Shown here in pieces: positions 1 to 8,703 of a DNA stretch of 64,000 nt; within the stretch, counting starts at the first letter, position 1; each line of letters starts with the position of its first letter. Location: assembly GCA_016708725.1 (NCBI GenBank), contig JADJFE010000031.1, positions 186,001-250,000 on the forward strand. Direction: 5' to 3'. A program made the position numbers and the translations under genes. The DNA is from Candidatus Aalborgicola bjergmarkensis (GTDB lineage: Bacteria > Pseudomonadota > Gammaproteobacteria > Burkholderiales > Burkholderiaceae_C). The notes beneath the pieces are model-generated. The model did not search any database and was not told where the DNA came from. It was given only the letters and a program-made list of their open reading frames with translations.

Positions 1-494
1 TGGATAGTCTGAGGGATCGTCCAGCACGGGATTTGATCAAATTGATCAATGGATCGTCCGGCCTGAAATTTCACATTGAGTTCTGTAGCAACAAGTTCAT
101 TAATGAGCTGAACCGCATGGACATGATGACAGGTGACACCAAGGTCCGCGAGTATTTCGTTGCAAATGGCGCTCCCCTTGAAATGATCACTGAAATGTTC
201 AGGGTTACTTCTGCACAGGTGCGTGACTGGCGCAACATGCTCATTCCTGGATACGAAGCCAAGAAGCTGGGCGGACGCACGCGAATGCTCCCAGAAAAAT
301 TGCGTGATGCGCTTCACCAGAAGTGGGCCGCGTTGGAAAAGAATTCAAAGCTGAGCCTGCAAGACCGCGTGTATGCCATGCACCAGCAGTACCCGAATTA
401 CACGATCCATGAGCTATGGATCACGATCAATGAATTTACCCCAAGGAAGAACACCGATTCAGTCAATTCTAGTTTTGACTTGCATGTTTGTTAA
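1..494 (+). CDS. DUF2857-family ICE protein, 5' end outside window
   Basis: The reading frame is open from the first bases to the stop at 494, so the gene starts upstream; the in-frame TTG at 33 and ATG at 117 are weaker starts. The stretch from about residue 39, with the motif NGAPLEMITEMF followed by a basic region and a Leu/Trp-rich C-terminus, matches the conserved half of DUF2857 proteins. That family is found in the replication/partition part of PFGI-1/SPI-7-type integrating conjugative elements. Its biochemical role is unknown. The following gene starts 18 bp downstream on the same strand, which suggests one operon. Confidence 0.6.
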   Translation, partial: DSLRDRPARDLIKLINGSSGLKFHIEFCSNKFINELNRMDMMTGDTKVREYFVANGAPLEMITEMFRVTSAQVRDWRNMLIPGYEAKKLGGRTRMLPEKLRDALHQKWAALEKNSKLSLQDRVYAMHQQYPNYTIHELWITINEFTPRKNTDSVNSSFDLHVC

Positions 495-512
495 ATCAAG
501 GAAGCCATCACC

Positions 513-1088
513 GTGACTCAATCAACCACTCACCACGTTACCGCCGCAGAGGCGGTCATGTTGGAAATTATTTGGCCGCGAACCAATTGCGTTTCACCGG
601 GTTTACGTGGACATCACGAAAAGTGTCACCGCTGCGCTCTGGCTCTCGAACGCAGTCGCCAAGTTCCAGTTGTATCTGACCATGAACCACAAGCGAGGCC
701 ACAGTGGGAGGGAATTGAACACGCGAAAAGCTACCACCTGGACCAGGCCACGGGCGAGTTCCAATTCAAGCTGTCTTATGTAGAGCTTTATTTGGAGACC
801 GGATTGACGCACTCCGAAGGTAGAACAAGTCTACGCAAGCTAATCGAATTGGGATTGGTGAAGGCGGTCCCTGGGAACGCGAAGCCTGCAATCTATGCGC
901 TGCAATTGCAAACAATGACTGACATGCTGGTGTCTCATTCGAAATCCAATTTGCACCGTCAAACACCGTCGATTGCCGACTTGAAAGACGACAGGGTTTT
1001 TAACTTGTCAATGAAGCGCCCAACGCCGCCGAGGAAGCCAAAAACAGAGCCGACCCCGCGTAAAGCAGCATCAGTTTCGGCGGCGTAA
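513..1088 (+). CDS. Hypothetical protein of ICE replication module, possible winged helix
   Basis: 191 codons from a GTG preceded by AAGGAAG. I do not recognise a named family. The middle (about residues 85-135) has the alternating helix/turn pattern of a winged-helix DNA-binding domain (KLIELGLVKAV), and the C-terminus is rich in Pro, Lys and Arg. It lies between the DUF2857 gene and the STY4528-like gene, and its TAA stop directly abuts the next ATG, which points to translational coupling. A role in replication control of the element is inferred from context only. Confidence 0.45.
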   Translation: MTQSTTHHVTAAEAVMLEIIWPRTNCVSPGLRGHHEKCHRCALALERSRQVPVVSDHEPQARPQWEGIEHAKSYHLDQATGEFQFKLSYVELYLETGLTHSEGRTSLRKLIELGLVKAVPGNAKPAIYALQLQTMTDMLVSHSKSNLHRQTPSIADLKDDRVFNLSMKRPTPPRKPKTEPTPRKAASVSAA

Positions 1089-2309
1089 ATGGCATCCGCC
1101 ATTTGCTTTCAGACCACCATGAACCCAATAATGCGGTCGTCAAAATTGCTGGTGGCCGATCTATCAGGGGAAGATGGGACCCCTCCCATTCCAAACGATG
1201 GCAAATCAGACGGAGTTAAGACGCTTACTCGCTCTGGCCCACTTAGTTTTCAATCTCAATCCAATGCGAAGCAATTTGCTGTCGCCAGTCTTATCCAGGG
1301 CGACTTAGCAAGCCGTGGATTCATTGGGTACCACCCACATCTGGCTAATGCGTTGGGGGGGTACAAGCCCGCGCTGATGCTGGGCCATGCACTCTATTGG
1401 ACCGAACACTGGCTTGCCACACAACCGCATCGCATGGGGTGGTTTTGGAAGACTGCCCAGGATTGGCAGTCTGTGACTGGTCTGTCTGCATACGAACAAT
1501 CGAAGGCACGGGCTACCTTGGTTCAATTCAATGTGCTTGAGCAAAGGCTTAGCGGCAATCCGGCGAAGCTGCATTTCCGCGTGAACTTAGCCGGACTCTC
1601 TGCTTTGCTTAACTTCAACGAGAACAGCAATGGCGAGGTGAACTGGACACAGTTGACGCCATTGCTTGGCTCCCGCGTCATGTTCTTCAAGCCGCTAGTA
1701 GATGTAACCCAGAGTGTTTCTGGTGGGCTGGTTCTTTCACATCTATTGAGCGAATACCGCACAGCGCTCAAAAACAACCAGGTGCTCGCCAGCGGGTTCT
1801 TTTACATGAAGGTAGCGTCCGAGCGCCACGCGCTTGGCCTGCCCATCAAGATCCACAACAGAGCACGGGGTGCCCTCAAGAGCGCTGGGATTATCCAAGT
1901 CGATTACTCACAAGAGCAACCCCCTCGCCTTTTGGTTCGCGTCAACACGGATGCTGTATTGGCCGGTATTTCAGGCAATGGAACCCCATTGAAGCGAAAA
2001 AAACCACCCCTGTCGGTCTTCGCCGAAATCAAGCAGGAGGGGCCTCGCTCCAGTTCTGCACGCCAATTGGAATTATTGGAGCCCAGCCTAGCCCAACAGC
2101 ACGACGAAATCATGGGCCTAATCTCTGGAAAAAGTTGGTTGCACCCCAGTTATTCCCTTTTTACGAAACTGGATCTTCCCTTTCTGCAAAACTGGATATG
2201 CCAAAAGTTGAAAACTGGATCTTCCCTTTTTGTGAAACTGGATCTTCCCTTTCTCCAAAACTCTCTATTCAAATTGAAATTACAAATCCTACTACAGCAC
2301 GTGAAGTAG
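1089..2309 (+). CDS. STY4528-like ICE replication protein
   Basis: 406 residues. The region after residue 60 (FIGYHPHLANALGGYKPALM, then WTEHWL and WFWKTAQDWQ) has the look of the helix-turn-helix replication proteins annotated STY4528-family in pathogenicity islands and PFGI-1-like elements. Its place between DUF2857 and TIGR03761 genes fits that assignment. The ATG follows directly on the stop of the upstream gene. The last 50 codons run through four 23-bp direct DNA repeats; because 23 is not a multiple of three, the repeats are read in different frames, so the conservation acts on DNA rather than protein. The family assignment is by pattern and should be confirmed by profile search. Confidence 0.55.
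   Translation: MASAICFQTTMNPIMRSSKLLVADLSGEDGTPPIPNDGKSDGVKTLTRSGPLSFQSQSNAKQFAVASLIQGDLASRGFIGYHPHLANALGGYKPALMLGHALYWTEHWLATQPHRMGWFWKTAQDWQSVTGLSAYEQSKARATLVQFNVLEQRLSGNPAKLHFRVNLAGLSALLNFNENSNGEVNWTQLTPLLGSRVMFFKPLVDVTQSVSGGLVLSHLLSEYRTALKNNQVLASGFFYMKVASERHALGLPIKIHNRARGALKSAGIIQVDYSQEQPPRLLVRVNTDAVLAGISGNGTPLKRKKPPLSVFAEIKQEGPRSSSARQLELLEPSLAQQHDEIMGLISGKSWLHPSYSLFTKLDLPFLQNWICQKLKTGSSLFVKLDLPFLQNSLFKLKLQILLQHVK
2161..2252 (+). repeat. Four tandem 23-bp direct repeats (iteron-like)
   Basis: Units begin at 2161, 2184, 2207 and 2230, each 23 bp, around the core AAACTGGATCTTCCCTTT; the second unit is the most diverged, and a decayed fifth unit follows at 2253. The repeats lie inside the 3' end of the putative replication gene. 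Exact two-turn spacing on one face of the helix resembles iterons bound by replication initiators. Confidence 0.75.
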
Positions 2310-2348
2310 AGGTAGCAGCTTCTCAACCTGGCGATGGGAGGAGTAGGA

Positions 2349-2804
2349 ATGTTGAAAACAACGGGACAGCCAATTCAATTGCCACAGCCTTGGTCCTACC
2401 TGCCACGTTGGATAAACGGCATCATGAAAATGCACTCAAGCTGGTTTCCCGTGCCCCCCCAACCACTGCAACAGGGGATTCTGGATGAGCTGGAAGGAGC
2501 TTTGCAATCTGGGAAGAGCATTCGCAACATTCTAGGGTGGCTGAATTCCATCGTGGGCAAAGCCAACAACGGGACATTGATTCTCGGCATGGCCGATCAC
2601 ATCGCAGACGTCCGAAAAGGCCGCGAGCTTCAAGCAGAACGCGAACGCACCATGGTGACAACAACCGGACATTCAAAAGACAGCAGCGCATCCATTGCCG
2701 CTGATACGCGCCCAGCTAATCCCGAAGTAGTTCAAGCGGGCCGCAATCGGCTCAAGACCCTGCAAATTGAAATGAAAAACAAACAACTAGGTGTATCAAA
2801 ATGA
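2349..2804 (+). CDS. Hypothetical protein of ICE replication module
   Basis: 151 codons from the ATG at 2349, chosen over the in-frame ATG at 2334 because GGGAGGAGTAGGA lies just upstream of it. The protein has a Trp/Pro-rich N-terminus, a helical middle containing LDELEGALQSGKSIRNILGW, and a basic C-terminus. No family recognised. In ICEs of this type a small protein with a similar LxELExALxxGKSIRNxxGWL segment often sits at this place, so a conserved element function is likely but undefined. The stop lies inside the first of the 36-bp repeats that follow. Confidence 0.5.
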   Translation: MLKTTGQPIQLPQPWSYLPRWINGIMKMHSSWFPVPPQPLQQGILDELEGALQSGKSIRNILGWLNSIVGKANNGTLILGMADHIADVRKGRELQAERERTMVTTTGHSKDSSASIAADTRPANPEVVQAGRNRLKTLQIEMKNKQLGVSK

Positions 2805-2898
2805 TTAACGTGGTAGCTGCTACTGCGTGTATCAAAACGGGCTACTCGGTAGCTGCTACCGTGTGTATCAATATGATCTACGCAGTGAAATAAGTGAG
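2791..2898 (+). repeat. Three 36-bp direct repeats with inverted GGTAGC-T-GCTACC core
   Basis: Units start at 2791, 2827 and 2863 with GTGTATCAA, spaced exactly 36 bp. The first two carry a near-perfect inverted repeat, GTAGC-T-GCTAC, extended to GGTAGC/GCTACC in the second. The third has lost the palindrome and leads into the Shine-Dalgarno region of the next gene. This could be an operator, a partition site, or part of the replication origin. Confidence 0.7.
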
Positions 2899-2905
2899 GA
2901 ATTCG

Positions 2906-3394
2906 ATGTTTAAACAACAGGATCAGCCAAGCGTGATGTCGAGCCCAACGCTCTTCATTCATCTGATCTACAAGATGGGTAATTTGGAGGATGCAACGGT
3001 AGTGCATGTTCTTCTCGCTAAAAAGGCACATGTGACTCCATGGCAAACATCGGCGCGTGAAATATCGAGCTTGCTGGGCTCTACTGTTTCAAGACTGAGT
3101 GTGCAGCGATGCATTGATCGACTCAAACACACGGGCATGATTAAGACGCGCGTGTCCCCCAATCGCTTTACAGAAATTTCACTGAGTCAATTGGCTCTGA
3201 TTGAGGTCATGCAAAAGCCTCTACCTGTATCAAGCCATGGATTCATCCCAGGACTTTCAAACGTGGCGATCCCACTTTTGAGCGACCCGGAATTTCTGCA
3301 AGCAATTTTAACTACGGCGCAAGTTGCTGAATTCACAGAGCCAGTTAAGTCGAACAACGACCAAACCAATGCAGCCATGGTGGCTATGCATTGA
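2906..3394 (+). CDS. Putative DNA-binding protein of ICE replication module
   Basis: 162 residues from ATG 2906, which has GTGAGGA upstream; an in-frame GTG at 2894 is possible. Residues about 25-90 form a winged-helix-like segment (WQTSAREISSLLG, then SVQRCIDRLKHTGMIKT), typical of plasmid and ICE replication or copy-control proteins. No named family. Placed directly after the 36-bp repeats, it is a natural candidate to bind them, which is inference. The next ORF starts 41 bp downstream. Confidence 0.5.
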   Translation: MFKQQDQPSVMSSPTLFIHLIYKMGNLEDATVVHVLLAKKAHVTPWQTSAREISSLLGSTVSRLSVQRCIDRLKHTGMIKTRVSPNRFTEISLSQLALIEVMQKPLPVSSHGFIPGLSNVAIPLLSDPEFLQAILTTAQVAEFTEPVKSNNDQTNAAMVAMH

Positions 3395-3435
3395 CGGAAC
3401 CCTTTCAAAACACTCATCAATTTTTAGGAAAAATC

Positions 3436-4689
3436 ATGCTGGAAAAACTCATGGGCACTAAACCAAAATCTGAAACAGTAGCCAAAACAAGCGCGGTGAA
3501 ACAACGTCCATCCGCTTCACCAACTCCGGCTGATCCTACGATCACGGCCTTAATTCGTAGCGCTGTGACTGACAACTCGGTTGCCAGTCAAGTACGCAAA
3601 GCTGAAACACTTGCAAACCTTGCAAGCAAAAGTGCATTGGGTTTTGAGACTGAAAAGAACTCCCCGTTTCCCGATGGCTATTCGGTGGAAAAAGAGCGCA
3701 TCGCGCTCAAGGCATTGCTGGAGGCTGACTCAGTTTCGGAAACCGATCCTCTGTACGACCGGTATTTGGAATTGGACGAGCGTGAAATGAAGTTGTCTCA
3801 GATGAGCGCAGAGTACAAGCAGCGCGGTGGTGGTGATGAGCTGGTGACCATCGCGGAGGCCGACAAAATCAGAAGCCTTGGGTCGCTCGAAGATGAGCGG
3901 GAAGAGACATTGCTGTTCCACACCCTCGAAGGATTGCGGTTCTTCATGGGACGAGCCCGCGATCCGCAGAACAAGCTGCAGCCGATTGTCGGCGGCAAAC
4001 GTTTGGCGAGTACGCTGAAAACCTTGTGGGTTTTGACTGCGAATGACAATCCGTATGCGGACTGGGCACTGATCAATTACGAGGCAAATCAGGACTTGAT
4101 CATCAAGCGGCTTGAGGCAGAGATTGAACGTGGCCACGATATTTTCAAGAAACTGGAACAACGTGGTTTGCAGTTCTCCATGCTGAAATCTGCACAGCCC
4201 AAAGAAATTCAATTGCAATTTCGCTCACCTTACGGATACAAGGTGGCCCAGTTGATTGTGACTTACGACTATTTCATCCGGGTTCAAAAGTCGCTGGAAC
4301 GCAAAGACCAAATCACCAACGAGCAGATGCGGACAACAGTGCAGCAAGTCACCCGGCTGATTCGCGGCAAGTTCAATGAAACATCACGCTTTGAGCGATG
4401 GCTGATGAAACCCGAACTGCGTCAAATGTCGCGCAGGGATTTTGTGCCTGGCGCACCACCAGAGGCTAGCCAACGTGTCAAGGCAGCGACGGAGATATTT
4501 GGACCTGTGCCATCCGAGATTTACAACTGCACCATCTTGCCCCATCACACCCGGCGCACCTATTCGATGGACGCGAGTGATCGTCGTCTCATGAAGTTTG
4601 TAGCAGATGAGCTTGCGAGGTCCGAAGCGGATACGCATGCAGCAATGCTTGAGGAGGCGAATGCGCCAATCGGGTCCGGTTTGCTCTAA
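3436..4689 (+). CDS. PFL_4669-family integrating conjugative element protein (TIGR03761)
   Basis: 417 residues from ATG 3436, preceded by AGGAAAAATC. The central and C-terminal part shows the signature of the PFL_4669 family: HTLEGLRFFMGR, then NDNPYADWALIN, then LQFRSPYGYKVAQLI with a following YDYFIR. These proteins occur only in integrating conjugative elements related to PFGI-1, between the replication protein and the single-strand binding protein/topoisomerase genes; no activity is known. The N-terminal 120 residues are low-complexity. Here the usual downstream ssb and topB genes are absent. Confidence 0.8.
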   Translation: MLEKLMGTKPKSETVAKTSAVKQRPSASPTPADPTITALIRSAVTDNSVASQVRKAETLANLASKSALGFETEKNSPFPDGYSVEKERIALKALLEADSVSETDPLYDRYLELDEREMKLSQMSAEYKQRGGGDELVTIAEADKIRSLGSLEDEREETLLFHTLEGLRFFMGRARDPQNKLQPIVGGKRLASTLKTLWVLTANDNPYADWALINYEANQDLIIKRLEAEIERGHDIFKKLEQRGLQFSMLKSAQPKEIQLQFRSPYGYKVAQLIVTYDYFIRVQKSLERKDQITNEQMRTTVQQVTRLIRGKFNETSRFERWLMKPELRQMSRRDFVPGAPPEASQRVKAATEIFGPVPSEIYNCTILPHHTRRTYSMDASDRRLMKFVADELARSEADTHAAMLEEANAPIGSGLL

Positions 4690-4817
4690 GGCCTGGGGCA
4701 ACCGTTATGAATCATTTAACCCAATGCTGTTTCATTGTTTGAAAGGGTCTACATGAATCTGTTTCATGGCTGCTCTCAACGGCCCATGTCGTTGGAAGGT
4801 GTTGGTCAAAGGATTGT

Positions 4818-5303
4818 GTGGGGTATTTAGACGTGAGCGAATTCGAATTAGGTGGGCCAAGGGTCAACATGATGGCGGCGCACTTTCAGGATGAGGCATA
4901 TTTTGCGGGTCAACACGCTGTTGACACAAAGGCCTTTACGGGTAAGGGGATCTCAGCTCAGATTCGTGACGCGGAGGCTGCGATGCAGGAGGTTGTTGAC
5001 GACATGGAAAGAGTGCGCGTGCTGCTGCTGGACTATCAGGTCTACGGCATGATCTTGATCTTCCATCACCGAAAAACAGGGCAAGTCTCATTACGGTGGC
5101 GCAATCAGTTCCTCCACAAGCACGTCACATTCACGGTCGTGGAGGAAGAACTCCAAAAGCATGGCTCTGATGTCGTTGAATGGTATGGAAAAGTGAATGA
5201 CGCAGTGAATGGTTTCAACAAGAAATACCTGGTGGCGGCTAATGAGCGCAAGAGGCTGTTGGTGCTCAAGGAACAACCAAAACGTGCAACATTTAACAAA
5301 TAG
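4818..5303 (+). CDS. DUF3158-family ICE protein
   Basis: About 161 residues if GTG 4818 is used; ATG 4869 gives 144. The C-terminal half, with VSLRWRNQF, HVTFTVVEEEL and WYGKVNDAVNGFNKKY, fits DUF3158, a small protein found next to PFL_4669 proteins in ICEs. The start is uncertain because no clear Shine-Dalgarno sequence precedes either candidate. It is the last ICE-type gene here; the next gene is an unrelated exporter, so the element ends or was cut at about 5.3 kb. Confidence 0.65.
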   Translation: MGYLDVSEFELGGPRVNMMAAHFQDEAYFAGQHAVDTKAFTGKGISAQIRDAEAAMQEVVDDMERVRVLLLDYQVYGMILIFHHRKTGQVSLRWRNQFLHKHVTFTVVEEELQKHGSDVVEWYGKVNDAVNGFNKKYLVAANERKRLLVLKEQPKRATFNK

Positions 5304-5467
5304 GGCTCTCTCTATGACTGAACCGATCATGCGTTCTTCCGACGCGCTAATTGCCCATAGCGCCTCCTTGGCATCGTCTAGCGCGTCATCAGGGGACCTC
5401 ATGTACTTCCACCACAGTCCGCAACGAACCATATGACAGTCACCCGCGCTTTATTACCGGCTCACCC

Positions 5468-6763
5468 ATGCGGCATGTCGCGGTAATGGCTGGCAGCGGT
5501 GCCATCGGACTTACAGCGGTTTTTGCAGTTGAACTGATAAACCTGGTCTACGTCTCCATGCTTGGCGATCAGGTCTTCACTGCCGCCATGGGCTTCGCTG
5601 GTGTAATCAATTTTTTCATCCTGTCGCTACTGATCGGGCTAATGATTGGAGTCACGGCCACCGTGTCGCGCACCATCGGTGCCCAGCGCATGGATGAGGC
5701 TCGCGTCCTAGCCACCTCCAGTTTGGTTCTGGTGATTGGCATTGTTGTGCTGGTAGCTGGCCTGACGATGGTGTTTGTGGAACCGTTGCTGATTCAGTTG
5801 GGGGCGCGCGACCGAGTGCTGACTCTGGCCCAACGGTACCTGATCATTGCATTGCCTGCTACCGTGTTCTTGGGCGCAGGGATGGTCTGTTCGGCGCTCC
5901 TACGCTCGGTAGGGGATGCACGACGCGCCATGATGGTGACGTTGCTGCCTGCGATTCTGACCGCCATCATTGACCCACTGTTTATCTTCACATTCAAGCT
6001 GGGTTTCGATGGTGCCGCAATTGTTGTGCTGATTGCGCGCATCACTCTTTTTGGCGTTGGCCTGCATGGTGTATGGCGTGTGCATCATCTGTTGGCTCGA
6101 TTTGACAGCAGCCGACTAGCGCGGGATGCGCGATTGCTGTCCGTTGTGGCCGTCCCTGCGGTGATCACCTATCTGGCCACTCCGGTAGGTGCTGCCTTTG
6201 TGACGCACACCATTGCTGCTTTCGGTGCATCAGCGGTTGCAGGACAGGCCACGATTGAACGACTGACACCGGTGGCCTTTGGGTTGATACATTCCCTTAG
6301 CGGCGCGGTGGGTCCTGTTTTTGCGCAAAACCTGGGGGCCAAGCGATTCGACCGTGTGCGAGAGAGCTTGCGTGCAAGCCTGATATTCATGGTGTTGGCA
6401 GTTGGCGTGGCATGGCTAGTGATTGCCGTGCTGCAAGACCCTTTGACCCGGTTCTTTTCGCTCGACGGGCAGGGTGCGCAGATGATGCATGCATTCTGTA
6501 GCTGGCTCTCCGCGAGTTTCTTCTTCATGGGTGCGCTGTTTGTGGCGAACTCTGCATTCAACAACTTGGGACGACCACTATGGTCAACCGGTTTCAACTG
6601 GGCGCGTGCAACGCTGGGCACCATTCCCTTTGCCTGGTGGGGATCGCATTATGGTCCTGTGGAAGTGTTGGCCGGACAAGCTATTGGTGCGGTGATTTTT
6701 GGCACGCTTGCCTTGGCCAGCGCCTTTTGGCTTACGAATACATTGGGCGAACAGCGTCCATAG
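5468..6763 (+). CDS. MATE-family multidrug/metabolite efflux transporter
   Basis: About 431 residues with twelve hydrophobic segments in the two-lobed MATE layout; membrane antiporter exporting cationic drugs or metabolites. Typical pieces are VELINLVYVSMLG, the intracellular ATVSRTIGAQ loop, and AVAGQATIERL in the second half. Family members usually have ITxGPxxRHV at the N-terminus, and FITGSP is encoded just before the ATG at 5468. No ATG or GTG lies in that frame upstream, only TTG at 5351. The true start may therefore have been lost by an upstream frameshift or the recombination that put ICE DNA here. Confidence 0.85.
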   Translation: MRHVAVMAGSGAIGLTAVFAVELINLVYVSMLGDQVFTAAMGFAGVINFFILSLLIGLMIGVTATVSRTIGAQRMDEARVLATSSLVLVIGIVVLVAGLTMVFVEPLLIQLGARDRVLTLAQRYLIIALPATVFLGAGMVCSALLRSVGDARRAMMVTLLPAILTAIIDPLFIFTFKLGFDGAAIVVLIARITLFGVGLHGVWRVHHLLARFDSSRLARDARLLSVVAVPAVITYLATPVGAAFVTHTIAAFGASAVAGQATIERLTPVAFGLIHSLSGAVGPVFAQNLGAKRFDRVRESLRASLIFMVLAVGVAWLVIAVLQDPLTRFFSLDGQGAQMMHAFCSWLSASFFFMGALFVANSAFNNLGRPLWSTGFNWARATLGTIPFAWWGSHYGPVEVLAGQAIGAVIFGTLALASAFWLTNTLGEQRP

Positions 6764-6795
6764 GGCAGTCACCACGGACTGGGTCAAAGTCAGGC

Positions 6796-7140
6796 TCAAG
6801 GCGAGAAACCCAGCGCGCCCCCTACATCAGCTTCACTTGTCGCAAACGTCACGCTGCTGACGCGCCCATTTCGCAGACCGATGAGCGTCACCGCATCGGC
6901 TTGGCTGGGCCAGTCGGCGAGCAGATTCTCGTCAAGCACCACGCCCACCGAAAACGGCATTTTGCGCAGCGCCGGTAACGCAAACATGCGGGTTACGAGA
7001 CCAGGCATGCGACTCATATCGGCCAAATAAACCGTTTGGCGTGAGGCCAGAAAGCCCTTGGGCTGGTCGCCCAGAACAGCCTGCAATATGTCTGATGCCT
7101 TACGGCTGGAGGAGAACAACACCAACTTTGTACCTGGCTC
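6796..7140 (-). pseudogene. N-truncated thioredoxin-fold-like hypothetical protein
   Basis: The open frame runs from a stop near 7150 to the end at 6796 without a convincing start; TTG 7125 is the first possibility. The pattern PWSVEPGTKLVLFSSSR followed by FALPALRKMPFSVGVVLDE and a glycine-containing C-terminus resembles a thioredoxin-like fold without cysteines, as in some exported betaproteobacterial proteins. The N-terminus including any signal peptide is missing, and the sequence meets the beginning of another truncated gene head to head at about 7140. Confidence 0.35.
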
Positions 7141-7150
7141 TACACTCCAG

Positions 7151-8118
7151 GGCTGTTGACATTACCCAGAAGACTGGTGATCGTAGGGTACAAAAAATAC
7201 TACGTGCCATGCAGCAATATGGACTTATCGTCGCTGACAATGGTTCGGACATGTTTATCACGGGAACCTACGATACCCGCTGGGACAACGATATTCTTAA
7301 CCCGGCTTTCAGCGCGCTAACAGCAAATGATTTTGAACTGATTAAGCTAGGTTACAACCCAACCTCTGCCAATACTTTTCCTCTTTCAATTTCCAAGGTT
7401 GGTGACGGCACCATCACCAGCACCCCGGCTGGCATCAATTGCGGCGCCACTTGCAGTGCGTCATTCAACAGCGAAACCAGCGTAACCCTTACAGCCACTT
7501 CAGCGACAGGCAACACCTTCACCGGCTGGGGCGGGGCATGTAGTGGCACGGGAAGCTGCACCGTTAGTATGACCGCAGCGCAAAGTGTGACGGCTACGTT
7601 TTCCCTGAATGTAACAACACCCGTATGCACCCTGAGCGCGAATCCGTCCACTGTTAACGCTGGCTCTAGTTCAACCCTGACGGCCACATGCACTCCAGTG
7701 GCGACATCTTACATCTGGTCTTACAGCACATGCGATATAAGCATTAACGTTTGTCCGGCCATCTTTCAGGAAATGAAGGCATGCGATGCCACCAAGAATG
7801 CCTGCACAGTTACGCCCACAGAAACAACTACATACACCGTGATGGGTGTCAATGCAGGCGGCACTGGCGCAGGAGCCAATATTAGGGTGTCTGTGAGTGG
7901 GTGCAGCTCTGCATTGAATGCTATCCAATGGCGCTACAGTACAAATCCTCGGCGCATCCAGCTTTGGCTACCAGTTGGGCGCCAATGCATCGGCGGGAGA
8001 GACGGCCAGCAGCCTGACTTATGTCCAATTCGCCGCTGCACTGGGTGCCAGCGTGCCCACGGGTTCCACGCCGGTCAGCGGCAGCGTCAATTTTATTGTT
8101 CAAGGTAGCGGACAGTGA
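7151..8118 (+). pseudogene. Truncated secreted surface protein with bacterial repeat and Ig-like domains
   Basis: The coding signal starts abruptly at about 7151 with QKILRAMQQYGLIVADNGSD, which is normally the C-terminal part of a long secreted protein. A glycine-rich repeat domain follows (TGNTFTGWGGACSGTGSCTV, typical of InlB-B/'bacterial repeat' modules) and then an Ig-like segment (VCTLSANPSTVNAGSS). Near 7915 the frame shifts by one base and continues as QILGASSFGYQLGANASAGE to the stop at 8118. The gene lacks its N-terminus and start codon and is a remnant. Confidence 0.5.
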
Positions 8119-8189
8119 CAAGACAAGGAGACGCTGCAGCGCGCGTTGGAGAAGTGTGACCACGAGTAGGTCGGACGTGGTGCCTGTCT

Positions 8190-8316
8190 CCAAGCTTGCA
8201 ACCAGCCCCGGAAGCACACGCCCGCCGCCATAAATCCACCGCCGCAATTCTTTCGCAGCGGCAGGCCAGTCCCACTGGTTGATTCGCCGCTGTAGGGTGG
8301 ACGTCTGCACCGCCCA
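8190..8316 (-). pseudogene. Fragment of T4-type (GH24) phage lysozyme
   Basis: Translation of this short stretch gives TSTLQRRINQWDWPAAA followed by ELRRWIYGGGRVLPGLV, matching the C-terminal region of GH24 endolysins (helix then WxYxGGRxLPGL). Neither the catalytic N-terminus nor the usual RRxAE tail is present. It is an isolated prophage-type remnant between two other broken genes. Confidence 0.55.
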
Positions 8317-8385
8317 GCACCGAGGTTGAGCGTGAAATTCATGCAAAGACAATTTTGGTGCCGCTCCTCTGCGGCCGGTCAAAAG

Positions 8386-8691
8386 ATGGGGCAAGACAAA
8401 TTGTTCGAACTGCCAGGGTCAAACTCGTCGGAATCCATTGCCGGTGCTTGCTTTTTGCCATTTCCAGACTCCAAAGCAATTGGATTATCAGGACTTGTGC
8501 TCAAATCAGAGAAAAATCAACCAGAACAGTGGGTTGCAATCGAACTCGGCTCAAAAAACAACCCGCAACCAGTTGACAATCCAATCTTGGCACACTTGAT
8601 GCCGCTACCAGAAAGTGGGGAGTCCCTTCGTATTTGGAAAAGGCTATCACGGACAATGCTCCACAGATGTGCTATCGTAATGAACATCTGA
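8386..8691 (+). CDS. Hypothetical short ORF
   Basis: 101 codons from ATG 8386, ending 12 bp before the toxin gene. No family is recognisable. Composition is plausible for protein in the first two thirds (ELPGSNSSESIAGACFLPF) but the tail is not convincing. Upstream it overlaps the region of the lysozyme fragment. It may be a remnant rather than a functional gene. Confidence 0.25.
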   Translation: MGQDKLFELPGSNSSESIAGACFLPFPDSKAIGLSGLVLKSEKNQPEQWVAIELGSKNNPQPVDNPILAHLMPLPESGESLRIWKRLSRTMLHRCAIVMNI

Positions 8692-8703
8692 TCCCTCAAG
8701 GCT

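Noticed and set aside
5351..5467. TTG start giving 39 extra residues on the MATE protein
   Set aside because: The extra segment is not hydrophobic or conserved except for FITGSP at its end and lacks a ribosome site; an upstream frameshift is more likely.
7041..7150. Open frame that extends the truncated surface-protein gene upstream
   Set aside because: This part is the antisense of the minus-strand fragment and has no homology of its own; the real coding signal starts at about 7151.
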